A stretch of 19,031 bases of DNA from JACOZG01 sp964564105 (GTDB lineage: Bacteria; Patescibacteriota; Minisyncoccia; Phycocordibacterales; JACOZG01), in contig CAZLZS010000012.1 of the NCBI GenBank assembly GCA_964564105.1, positions 1 through 19,031 of the forward strand. The letters are read 5' to 3'. Below, piece by piece: positions 13,285 to 19,031 of the stretch. The notes below the pieces were generated by a model, which saw only the letters and a list, made by a program, of their open reading frames with translations, was not told the DNA's origin and searched no databases. Both the position numbers and the translations under genes were made by a program. Each line of letters opens with the position of its first letter. Position 1 is the stretch's first letter.

Positions 13285-15176
13285 GGCAATGGCGGGGGAG
13301 ATTCGGTTTCGGCTTTCTGTTTCGGTTTAATGCCGTGGAGGATCAATAATTTTTCAAAGTCTTCGCGCTCGATCGTCTCTACCTTGATTAGTTCCTCGGC
13401 CATGGCCTCCAGGGCCGCTCGGTGCTCGGTCAAAATTTGTTTCGCTCGCGCTCTGGCCTCATTCATAATCTGGGCGACCTCCTGGTCGACCGCCGCGGAC
13501 ACGGCCTCGGATGAGTACTTCTCGGCCAAAGTGCCGTAACCGCCCCAGAATTTCTGACTGCCGAGATCAAGTGCCACCGGGCCGAGTTTGTCGCTCATGC
13601 CGTACTTCGTCACCATATCGCGGGCGAGCGCCGTGGCCACGGCAATGTCGTTGGCGGCGCCGGTGGTGATGTCGTCAAAAACCATGGCCTCGGCCGTGTA
13701 GCCAGCCAGCGAGACCGCGATATCGTCCAGAAATTCTTTTCGCGACTGAAGTTTTTTATCCTCAGTCGGCAATTTCAAGGTGTAGCCGGCGGCGTGGCCG
13801 CGGGAGATAATCGAGACCTTATGCACCGGGTCAGAGTGCGGCAGAACCGAGGCCGCCAGGGCGTGGCCGATCTCGTGGTAGGCCGTGATTTTTTTCTCCT
13901 GGTCCGAAAGAATATGGCTCCGGCGCTCGGGGCCCAACATCACCTTTTCCACCGAGCGAATCAGATCGTATTGACTGACGAGTTGGCGATTCTCGCGGGC
14001 GGCCAAAATCGCGCCTTCGTTCATCACATTGGCCAGATCGGCGCCCGAGAACCCCGGGGTTCGTTCGGCAATGGTTCGGAGATTGACGTCCTCGGCCAGC
14101 GGCTTCTTTTTTGCGTAAATCACGAGAATCTCCTCGCGATCCTTGATATCTGGTTTATCCAGTACCACCCGGCGGTCAAAGCGTCCGGGCCGGAGCAAGG
14201 CCGGGTCAAGCACATCCGGCCGGTTGGTGGCGGCCATGACAATTAATTTTTCATTCGGTTCAAAGCCGTCCAATTCCACCAAAATTTGATTGAGAGTTTG
14301 TTCCCGTTCGTCATTGCCGCCGCCGAGTCCCGAGCCGCGGTGCCGACCGATGGCGTCAATTTCGTCAATGAACACGATTGACGGCGCGGCCTTTTTCGCC
14401 AGTTTGAAGAGATCGCGGACGCGGGAGGCGCCGACGCCGACAAACATCTCCACGAATTCCGAGCCCGAGAGGTAAAAGAACGGTACCTGGGCCTCGCCAG
14501 CCACAGCCCGAGCCAATAGAGTTTTGCCGGTGCCCGGCGCGCCCATCAAGAGCACACCCTTCGGGATTTTGGCGCCAATGTCGAGAAATTTTTTCGGATT
14601 TTTCAGGAAGTCAACGATTTCCAATAATTCTTCCTTGGCTTCCTTAACCCCAGCCACATCCTTGAAAGTGATTTTCTGCTGTTGGTTATTGGGATCAATG
14701 ATCCGGGCGCGCGACTGGCCGAAAGAAAAGGCCTGCATCGAGGCGCCCCGAACTTGCCGCGAGATCATCCAGACAAAGAACAGAATGAGAAGGATTGGCA
14801 AGGCAAAGGGCAAAAGATTAAGCAGCCAGAAGCCGAGGCCGCCGGGATTCTCAATCGTGAGTTTGACAGCTTTTAACTCTAGAGCGGTGACGCCGTAATT
14901 GGCCAGGGTTTCGGACAACGATGTTTCGACTTCTTTCTGCGATCGGCCGTTTGACCCGTCTTGGTAGTTGATTTCCAAGCTGTCGCCTTGCACCGTCACT
15001 TCTTTGATGGCGCCTGATTTAATTTCGCCGGCCAACTGTGAAAGCGAGATCTCCGGCGTTTTGTTAGTTTCTTCGCTCCAGAAAGCGTAGAGACTGACGA
15101 GGAGCATCAGGATCAAGAGCGTCCCCAGGATCTGGCGGCTGAATTGGTTGATAATTTTACCCCGCGGCGATTCCAT
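13275..15176 (-). CDS. ftsH: ATP-dependent zinc metalloprotease FtsH
   Basis: A 633-residue membrane AAA+ protease that extracts and degrades membrane and regulatory proteins. Two transmembrane helices (about 17-32 and 115-137) flank a short extracytoplasmic domain. The AAA module has Walker A GAPGTGKT (212-219), the FVGVGASRVRD pore-to-arm region, Walker B IVFIDEID (267-274) and the second region of homology ATNRPDVLDPALLRPGRFDR. The zinc site is HEIGH (434-438), where HEAGH is more usual but HExxH is intact. The C-terminus is short. The last three codons and stop lie inside the tRNA gene that follows on the same strand (10-nt overlap). A TATATT element lies 11 nt upstream of the ATG, giving a leader of only about 5 nt and no SD. 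In other bacteria FtsH helps degrade tmRNA-tagged proteins; smpB and tmRNA lie 1.1 kb away. Confidence 0.96.
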   Translation of the reverse strand: MESPRGKIINQFSRQILGTLLILMLLVSLYAFWSEETNKTPEISLSQLAGEIKSGAIKEVTVQGDSLEINYQDGSNGRSQKEVETSLSETLANYGVTALELKAVKLTIENPGGLGFWLLNLLPFALPILLILFFVWMISRQVRGASMQAFSFGQSRARIIDPNNQQQKITFKDVAGVKEAKEELLEIVDFLKNPKKFLDIGAKIPKGVLLMGAPGTGKTLLARAVAGEAQVPFFYLSGSEFVEMFVGVGASRVRDLFKLAKKAAPSIVFIDEIDAIGRHRGSGLGGGNDEREQTLNQILVELDGFEPNEKLIVMAATNRPDVLDPALLRPGRFDRRVVLDKPDIKDREEILVIYAKKKPLAEDVNLRTIAERTPGFSGADLANVMNEGAILAARENRQLVSQYDLIRSVEKVMLGPERRSHILSDQEKKITAYHEIGHALAASVLPHSDPVHKVSIISRGHAAGYTLKLPTEDKKLQSRKEFLDDIAVSLAGYTAEAMVFDDITTGAANDIAVATALARDMVTKYGMSDKLGPVALDLGSQKFWGGYGTLAEKYSSEAVSAAVDQEVAQIMNEARARAKQILTEHRAALEAMAEELIKVETIEREDFEKLLILHGIKPKQKAETESPPPLPGM

Positions 15177-15187
15177 AATTACTGATC

Positions 15188-15193
15188 AATATA
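15188..15193 (-). promoter_or_regulatory. -10 element of the ftsH promoter
   Basis: TATATT on the minus strand (15193-15188) ends 11 nt before ATG 15176, so the leader would be about 5 nt. No good -35 is seen. It is divergent from the promoter of the gene at 15296. Confidence 0.4.
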
Positions 15194-15199
15194 CAGAAA

Positions 15200-15229
15200 T
15201 TGGGCAAAAAAGGAAGTGCGTGATAACAT
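15200..15229 (+). promoter_or_regulatory. Candidate promoter for the autonomous gene at 15296
   Basis: TTGGGC (15200-15205), an 18-bp spacer ending in TGA, then TAACAT (15224-15229): an extended -10 form (TG-N-TAACAT). A start near 15236 gives a leader of about 60 nt. A second possibility is TTGAAT (15244-15249) with CATAGT 17 bp further on. Confidence 0.4.
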
Positions 15230-15235
15230 TATTCA

Positions 15236-15295
15236 GGTGTTCTTTGAATTGGCCGCAAAAACGCGGCATAGTCCCTTTTTCGAAAGGAGCTCAAA
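15236..15295 (+). promoter_or_regulatory. Structured 5' leader with sequestered SD
   Basis: The leader has two hairpins. GCCGC (15252-15256) pairs with GCGGC (15263-15267) around AAAAAC. Then CCTTT (15274-15278) pairs with AAAGG (15283-15287) around a TTCG tetraloop, which buries most of the SD AAAGGAG (15283-15289). Blocks TCTTTGAA (15241), GGCCG (15251) and AGTCC (15270) recur in the same order and spacing before the gene at 9502. It is a candidate translational switch. Confidence 0.5.
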
Positions 15296-16213
15296 ATGAG
15301 CGAGGAAATGCGGTTTAAGAATCCTTTGTTGGATTGGAATGAAGTTCAACATATTGTTGATTGGAAGTATTGGCTTAAACTATGGAATGAAGTCGGATTA
15401 ACCGAATTCCGACATAGTTTGCTCCACTTTGGCTTTGCTACTCCTTGCGACAATTACCAAGAACCGTTGGACAGAATCCGATTTTACTTGACCGTGGCTG
15501 ACGGACACGCAAAGAGCAAATATATGGAAAGGCCTGATGAAAAACAAGCAGGAATTCCACTCGAGTCTGCTTTCAACAGCTACCGTACTACCTTAGGATA
15601 TGTCAGGCATCCGTCCGAATTACGCCAGAAAATTGCTCGCAAAGCATTTGAAGTTTTGTGCCCCAATTTCTTCCATGATCGGCGAGATACTAACGACACA
15701 AGATCACCGGTTTGGACAGAAGAAGTCTTGCAAAAAAAAGTGTTGCCGACTCTCCTCTGGTTTTTAAGAGTCGAGGGTGAGCACTTAATCAACGGGGTCA
15801 CGTGGACGCGGTCAGATCATCAAATGAAAATCTTTGTTGATTTTGCTTTCAAGTTTTGCCGGTTTGCCTGGAAGTATCTTGATACTCGACGGCCACAGTT
15901 AGTGCAGATCTTGGCGGCATTGGGCAAGACATATGTCTTACTCGACGAAGATGCCTATCCGATGAATAAACCGGCTCTTCTCATGTTGAAAAAACTGGCC
16001 ATGAGTCACGAATTGCATATCCCTAGCGGTCGCGGTAAATCTGATTATCGTAAACCCCAAGATCTTATAGAGGCCGTGGCCGGGCAGTCACAAGCGGCGC
16101 GAGTATTCGATACTTTGTTGTCTATTGATTGGGTTAAGCGACGAGCTCGGCGGGACGAGATCGCGCGAAAGAAGATGGAGCTTCAAGATCAACTCACTCG
16201 ACTCGGTTCCTGA
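15296..16213 (+). CDS. Hypothetical protein in a stand-alone cassette
   Basis: A 305-residue, probably soluble and mostly helical protein; no signal, membrane segment or catalytic motif is recognised. Trp, Phe and Arg are frequent (VQHIVDWKYWLKLWNEVG, TLLWFLRVEGEHLINGVTW, FAFKFCRFAWKYLDTRRP). The C-terminus is a charged helix (DWVKRRARRDEIARKKMELQDQL) that may be a coiled coil or bind nucleic acid. A strong SD (AAAGGAG) sits 6 nt before ATG, unlike the SD-less genes around it. It has its own promoter, structured leader and terminator, and stands between ftsH (divergent) and smpB. It has no sequence similarity that I can see to the gene at 9502, despite the shared leader blocks. Family not recognised. 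Confidence 0.8.
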   Translation: MSEEMRFKNPLLDWNEVQHIVDWKYWLKLWNEVGLTEFRHSLLHFGFATPCDNYQEPLDRIRFYLTVADGHAKSKYMERPDEKQAGIPLESAFNSYRTTLGYVRHPSELRQKIARKAFEVLCPNFFHDRRDTNDTRSPVWTEEVLQKKVLPTLLWFLRVEGEHLINGVTWTRSDHQMKIFVDFAFKFCRFAWKYLDTRRPQLVQILAALGKTYVLLDEDAYPMNKPALLMLKKLAMSHELHIPSGRGKSDYRKPQDLIEAVAGQSQAARVFDTLLSIDWVKRRARRDEIARKKMELQDQLTRLGS

Positions 16214-16249
16214 TTTAAAATCCAAAATCGTTCTTTCGTTCATCACATC

Positions 16250-16276
16250 AGCACGCGGTTCCGCCGCGTGCTTTTT
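16250..16276 (+). terminator. Intrinsic terminator of the gene at 15296
   Basis: AGCACGCGG (16250-16258) pairs perfectly with CCGCGTGCT (16264-16272) around a 5-nt loop, followed by Ts (16272-16276). It begins 37 nt after the stop codon, and the smpB promoter follows at once. Confidence 0.9.
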
Positions 16277-16280
16277 GTTA

Positions 16281-16289
16281 TGCTAATAT
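16281..16289 (+). promoter_or_regulatory. Extended -10 promoter of smpB
   Basis: TGC is followed by TAATAT (16284-16289), which ends 6 nt before ATG 16296. There is no SD, so a leaderless mRNA is predicted. The preceding ATGCTA context matches the promoter at 11494-11502. Confidence 0.5.
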
Positions 16290-16295
16290 AAACTT

Positions 16296-16745
16296 ATGCC
16301 GACTTTTGCTGACAACCGCCAGGCCGGTTTCCGTTATGAACTGCTGGATAAATTTGAAGCCGGACTGGAATTGATCGGTCTTGAAGTTAAATCCATTAAA
16401 GCCGGACGGATTAACCTCGCGAGCGCTTATGTCCTAGTCAGAGACGGCGAGGCATATCTTGTCAATGCCGATATCGCGCCCTATCAGCCGGTCAACACGC
16501 CGCTGGATTATGACTCGCGCCATCACCGCCGTCTCCTCCTGACCAAAAGAGAGATTGCCAAGCTTGCCGTGGCTAGTAACGAGAAACGATTGACAATCAT
16601 TCCGGTCAGGGTGTATAGTAAGGCAAGGCGAATCAAAATTGAAATTGCCCTGGCCCGCGGCAAAAAAAAATACGACAAGCGGGAGGCCACCAAGAAACGG
16701 GAGGCCGAGCGTCAGATTGATCGCACCTTGAAAACACGGGGATGA
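16296..16745 (+). CDS. smpB: tmRNA-binding protein SmpB
   Basis: A 149-residue protein of the usual SmpB size. It binds tmRNA and brings it to ribosomes stalled on mRNAs without a stop codon. Family motifs are GFRYELLDKFEAGLELIGLEVKSIKAGRINLASAYV, then AYLVNADIAPY, HHRRLLLTKREI and LARGKKKYDKREATKKREA, with a basic C-terminal tail (residues about 130-149) that enters the mRNA channel. The start has no SD and an extended -10 element 6 nt upstream. Its stop codon TGA (16743-16745) is inside the tmRNA gene, which begins at 16738 on the same strand, so the two must share a primary transcript or have nested promoters. Confidence 0.96.
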   Translation: MPTFADNRQAGFRYELLDKFEAGLELIGLEVKSIKAGRINLASAYVLVRDGEAYLVNADIAPYQPVNTPLDYDSRHHRRLLLTKREIAKLAVASNEKRLTIIPVRVYSKARRIKIEIALARGKKKYDKREATKKREAERQIDRTLKTRG

Positions 16746-17138
16746 TCGGCCTAGACAGGGAGTTTAGACAGATGTGTGCCGATCGAGCGCGCTCGTAACT
16801 CGCTAATCTAACGAGCCATCGAATAAGTGCCAACTTATTCTCTAAAGTGAAGGACGGCGTCGCCTCGCTTCAAGCGGGGTTCACCCGAGCCTTTACTCCG
16901 GTTTTCGCTTACGCTTAAGCCGGCGTCCGTTTTTCTGACTTCCGATTAGGGAATAACGGGTGTCATAATCTTCGGGATAGACCAGCGCCGGCCTCGGCCG
17001 TTGGTCGAAACTCAAGAGGCTCGCCGAGAAGCGATTTTGCCGTTTTCGACGGTTCTCGGTTAAATTTTAAAATCGGCTAGATCGGTAGACTCACCTTTGT
17101 TTCCTCCCTGCACCCGGGTTCGATTCCCGGCATCTCCA
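16738..17138 (+). ncRNA. ssrA: Transfer-messenger RNA (tmRNA)
   Basis: A one-piece tmRNA of about 401 nt. The acceptor stem pairs GGGGATG (16738-16744) with CATCTCC (17131-17137), with one G-U pair and discriminator A at 17138. The T arm is CCGGG-TTCGATT-CCCGG (17114-17130). GACAGGGAG near the 5' end is the usual D-like region, and CCGATC (16779-16784) pairs with GATCGG (17080-17085) as part of helix 2. The tag reading frame is at 16829-16918. CCA is not encoded. The 5' 8 nt overlap smpB, and the 3' 79 nt are overlapped on the other strand by the recombinase reading frame. The last 4 nt are part of a 99-bp inverted repeat. smpB-ssrA adjacency supports the call. Confidence 0.95.
16829..16918 (+). 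other. tmRNA tag-peptide reading frame (29 codons)
   Basis: The resume codon is GCC at 16829, after AATAAGT as in AATAGTC of the E. coli tmRNA. The frame reads A-N-L-F-S-K-V-K-D-G and so on, ending T-P-V-F-A-Y-A, then TAA (16916-16918). Twenty-nine residues is much longer than the usual 10 or so. The hydrophobic FAYA end resembles mycoplasma tags ending YAFA or FAFA. Confidence 0.82.
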
Positions 17139-18691
17139 CACAGCGAAACATCGGCGGAAAACGGGGCATCGCTCGCCGCGCGCGAAGCGCGCGTCTCGCT
17201 TCCCGAAGCAAAATCCGCTTTGGTTTTGGCGACGAAATTCCATAATTCATTCCAGTTGTTGAAAAGTGTTTTGTCCTTGAGAACAGGGTTAGAGCCGATA
17301 GATAAGAAAAAGTTGCGCCATTCGCGCTGGTTTTCTTCCTCGGCCAATTTCTTGGCTTGTCTCAAGGACAAAACGAAACGGCGCAAGGGTTCGAGCGGAT
17401 TCTTTCTCGGTTGCCCGCCAGTTTGTAGTTGTTCGTCCAGTTCGGCTCGTTGACGCATGAGCGCGTCTTTGCGTTTGAGGTAAATATTCCGCTCAATATC
17501 ATTGTCGAGATAAACGGAAACGAGCCGATCAAGTTTTGTCTGCGTTTTCTCGCGTTGGCTTTTCAACTGGCGGGCAACCGTTCCCCTCGAAGAAATTGAC
17601 TCGCTTTCCCATTGATTGACTTGCTTGTCCATTCCGTCAATTTCTTCGAGGGGCAACGACACTGTTTGAAGCAGTGCTTGGAATTGAGCGGCGAGGGCGG
17701 CTTCTTGAAGATACGGCTGGTTACATCTGCCGTGCTTTTTCGTGCAATGGTAATACTTGTAAATCGTGCCCCAGCGGTTGATGGAATGTTGAGCCGTAAC
17801 CCAGCCGCCACACTCGCCGCACCGCATTAGTTTGGTGAGTGGAAAGTTTGTTGGCAGATTTTCACGCCTTGGTTTTCGTTTGCCCGCCAGCACTCTTTGC
17901 ACTGCTTCAAACAGAGTCGGAGAAAGAATCCGCTCAAAGCTTCCGTCGTGATATTCGCCGTTGTGTTTGACGAAACCGAGATAAGCTCTGTTAGTGAGAA
18001 TACGGGCGACGGAAGCTTTGCCAAGTGGCGTTCCTTTTTTCGTGGTGACGCCATGGTCCGCCAAAAACTCCGCCAGTTTTTCAATCGTGTAAGTGCCTTT
18101 GGCGTATTCCTCGAAAGCGAGACTGATGACGCGGGAATGAGTGGGATGCGGTTCAATCTGTCGCGTCTTGGGGTTGTTGATGTAGCCAAATGGTGCTTTC
18201 GTTAACCACTCGCCCCGGCGGAGTTTTTGGCGGATACCGCGTTTGATATTCTCAACGAGATTGTCACTGTAATATTTACTTTGTCCGAACGCCACTTGGA
18301 GCATAAAGAGACCTTGCGGAGTTGGCTCGCACCAAAAAGTCGGAAAGCGCAAAGAAACGATTTTGCCGATGTCCACGAGATAAATGACTTTGCCACCATC
18401 AACACTATTTCGCGCGAGACGATCGGGGTGCCAACTGATGATGCCCATCGGCTCGCGAGAGTTCTCGATTTTCTCAATCATTTCGGCAAACACCGGCCGG
18501 CCCGGTTTCTTGGCGCTTTTCGACTCGGTAAATTCTTGGAGAATTTGCAGATTTTCTCTACAGGCAAACTCGCGAAGCTCGAACAGTTGTGCCTCAATGC
18601 TCATAATCTGGTGGTCATCATCTTCCGTTGATTTCCGAGCGTAGAGAAAATATTTTGGGGCGAGCTTCTTTTCTTCAACTGGATTTTTCAT
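17060..18691 (-). CDS. Large serine recombinase
   Basis: A 543-residue site-specific recombinase. The catalytic domain has YARKSTEDD with the nucleophile S21, and the DRLAR motif at 90-94 (HPDRLARNS). A Recombinase domain follows (about 168-270, PFGYINNPKTRQIEPHPTHSRVI...SVARILTNRAYLG), then a zinc ribbon (C291, C294, C316, C323) and a long charged coiled-coil region (about 345-450). These enzymes integrate, excise or invert DNA. The frame extends upstream to 18937 through the right repeat, but ATG 18691 gives the normal N-terminus. Residues from about 487 on are encoded by the left inverted repeat, and the last 25 or so by the antisense strand of tmRNA, where the stop codon lies. The natural C-terminus may have been different before insertion. 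Confidence 0.9.
   Translation of the reverse strand: MKNPVEEKKLAPKYFLYARKSTEDDDHQIMSIEAQLFELREFACRENLQILQEFTESKSAKKPGRPVFAEMIEKIENSREPMGIISWHPDRLARNSVDGGKVIYLVDIGKIVSLRFPTFWCEPTPQGLFMLQVAFGQSKYYSDNLVENIKRGIRQKLRRGEWLTKAPFGYINNPKTRQIEPHPTHSRVISLAFEEYAKGTYTIEKLAEFLADHGVTTKKGTPLGKASVARILTNRAYLGFVKHNGEYHDGSFERILSPTLFEAVQRVLAGKRKPRRENLPTNFPLTKLMRCGECGGWVTAQHSINRWGTIYKYYHCTKKHGRCNQPYLQEAALAAQFQALLQTVSLPLEEIDGMDKQVNQWESESISSRGTVARQLKSQREKTQTKLDRLVSVYLDNDIERNIYLKRKDALMRQRAELDEQLQTGGQPRKNPLEPLRRFVLSLRQAKKLAEEENQREWRNFFLSIGSNPVLKDKTLFNNWNELWNFVAKTKADFASGSETRASRAASDAPFSADVSLCGDAGNRTRVQGGNKGESTDLADFKI
17135..17233 (+). repeat. Left 99-bp inverted repeat
   Basis: It starts TCCACACAGCGAAAC and ends TTTTGGCGAC. 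I compared it base by base with the reverse complement of 18702-18800 and saw no difference. It contains an inner palindrome CGCGCGC-GAA-GCGCGCG. It encodes the C-terminal part of the recombinase reading frame. Confidence 0.93.
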
Positions 18692-18701
18692 AAATGTATT
18701 T

Positions 18702-18800
18702 GTCGCCAAAACCAAAGCGGATTTTGCTTCGGGAAGCGAGACGCGCGCTTCGCGCGCGGCGAGCGATGCCCCGTTTTCCGCCGATGTTTCGCTGTGTGGA
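18702..18800 (-). repeat. Right 99-bp inverted repeat
   Basis: This is the exact inverted copy of 17135-17233. It lies 10 bp upstream of the recombinase start codon, so it probably carries or overlaps the recombinase promoter. Identity stops abruptly at both ends (next bases differ). Confidence 0.93.
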
Positions 18801-18903
18801 CTAATCATATCATTCGCGCGAACCTTTTTCGAACGGCAAGATGAACCGCCCGCTGACGCTCGGCGCTGGCTCACCTTCGGCGAGAAAATAACTGACCGCC
18901 GCC

Positions 18904-18924
18904 AGCCCCGCCACAGGCGGGGCT
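18904..18924. terminator. Terminator-like GC hairpin
   Basis: AGCCCCGCC (18904-18912) pairs perfectly with GGCGGGGCT (18916-18924) around ACA. Only a short TTT follows on the plus strand, so it is weak as an intrinsic terminator. No gene of which it is clearly the end is visible. Confidence 0.4.
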
Positions 18925-18927
18925 TTC

Positions 18928-19006
18928 CCCGAGCCAAAATGCTCCCTCAATTTTGAAAAATGGGGTGGCGCGCAAATCAGAAAAGTGGCGAGCATTTTGG
19001 CTCGGG
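18928..19006. repeat. 16-bp inverted repeat near the window end
   Basis: CCCGAGCCAAAATGCT (18928-18943) is exactly complementary to 18991-19006, with 47 bp between. No coding gene is supported in 18801-19031; a 61-codon minus-strand frame at 18810-18995 has no recognisable features. The repeat could be a small hairpin element or the end of an element continuing to the right. Confidence 0.6.
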
Positions 19007-19031
19007 TTCCGCGCTTGGCGCGGGGCGGCGG

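Larger units (their letters stand above)
17135..18800. mobile_element. Recombinase element bounded by 99-bp inverted repeats at the tmRNA 3' end
   Basis: A segment of 1,666 bp whose two ends are perfect inverted copies of one another (17135-17233 and 18702-18800). The interior is almost entirely one serine recombinase gene. The left repeat begins within the tmRNA acceptor (TCCA), exactly where integrases often target tRNA and tmRNA genes. No target duplication and no second copy of the tmRNA end was found at the right boundary (flanks CATC and CTAA). It could be an insertion element, one end of a larger island that continues right of the window, or an invertible segment. Confidence 0.6.

Noticed and set aside
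15244..15275. TTGAAT/CATAGT promoter with a hairpin in its spacer (operator-like)
   Set aside because: The GCCGC/GCGGC dyad fits better as an RNA hairpin of the leader shared with the gene at 9502; kept only as an alternative promoter.
17097..17453. 118-codon plus-strand frame through tmRNA end and left repeat
   Set aside because: It is the complement of the recombinase frame; its repeat part mirrors the recombinase N-terminal extension because of the inverted repeat.
18692..18937. N-terminal extension of the recombinase through the right repeat
   Set aside because: The catalytic domain begins normally just after ATG 18691; the extension is repeat-derived with no family match.
18810..18995. 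Short minus-strand frame near the right end
   Set aside because: It covers two hairpins and has no start signal or recognisable features; chance is likely.
1..19031. CRISPR array or tandem repeat array
   Set aside because: I saw no regularly spaced direct repeats anywhere in the window.

Overview
The window looks like a chromosomal piece of a Patescibacteria (CPR) bacterium, most likely a Parcubacteria-type lineage. This rests on small genes with overlapping ends, a CPR-like membrane protein with a C/DG/GVDCGG cysteine motif beside rodA, RNA genes without encoded CCA ends, and a general lack of Shine-Dalgarno (SD) sequences. The lineage call is inference; no database was searched.

Layout. 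1-312: 3' end of 23S rRNA, a 5S rRNA held in a long processing stem, and a perfect 14-bp inverted repeat. 324-2208 (+): a CPR-type membrane protein and RodA/FtsW. 2300-9331 (-): an eight-gene block, probably one transcription unit, for thiol redox and copper handling: Cys/His membrane protein, DUF1573 protein, CcdA, a helical protein, a thioredoxin-like protein, a CCGNSTYF protein, a CopB-type ATPase and an NDH-2-like flavoprotein. 9502-9891 (+): a small autonomous hypothetical gene. 9954-11487 (-): a DoxX-like protein and a YncE-type beta-propeller. 11554-11982 (+): a DedA-like protein lacking its N-terminal part. 12055-12210: two terminators enclosing a perfect 20-bp inverted repeat. 12229-15176 (-): pyrF, a tRNA with anticodon UAU, and ftsH. 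15296-16213 (+): a second autonomous hypothetical gene. 16296-17138 (+): smpB and tmRNA. 17060-18800: a large serine recombinase gene bounded by perfect 99-bp inverted repeats that start in the tmRNA 3' end. 18801-19031: hairpins, no convincing gene.

Three themes recur. First, two start styles coexist. Four transcription units (324, 9331, 11487, 16296) have a -10 hexamer ending exactly 6 nt before the start codon, which predicts leaderless mRNAs. The two autonomous genes at 9502 and 15296 have 5' leaders of about 60-75 nt with SD sequences, share leader sequence blocks, and have their own terminators; pyrF also has an SD. Second, coding genes run into structured RNAs: smpB overlaps the tmRNA 5' end by 8 nt and ftsH overlaps a tRNA 5' end by 10 nt, so RNase P maturation would remove both stop codons. 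Third, quality-control functions sit together: SmpB, a tmRNA with a long 29-residue tag ending FAYA, and FtsH, a protease known to degrade tagged proteins in other bacteria.
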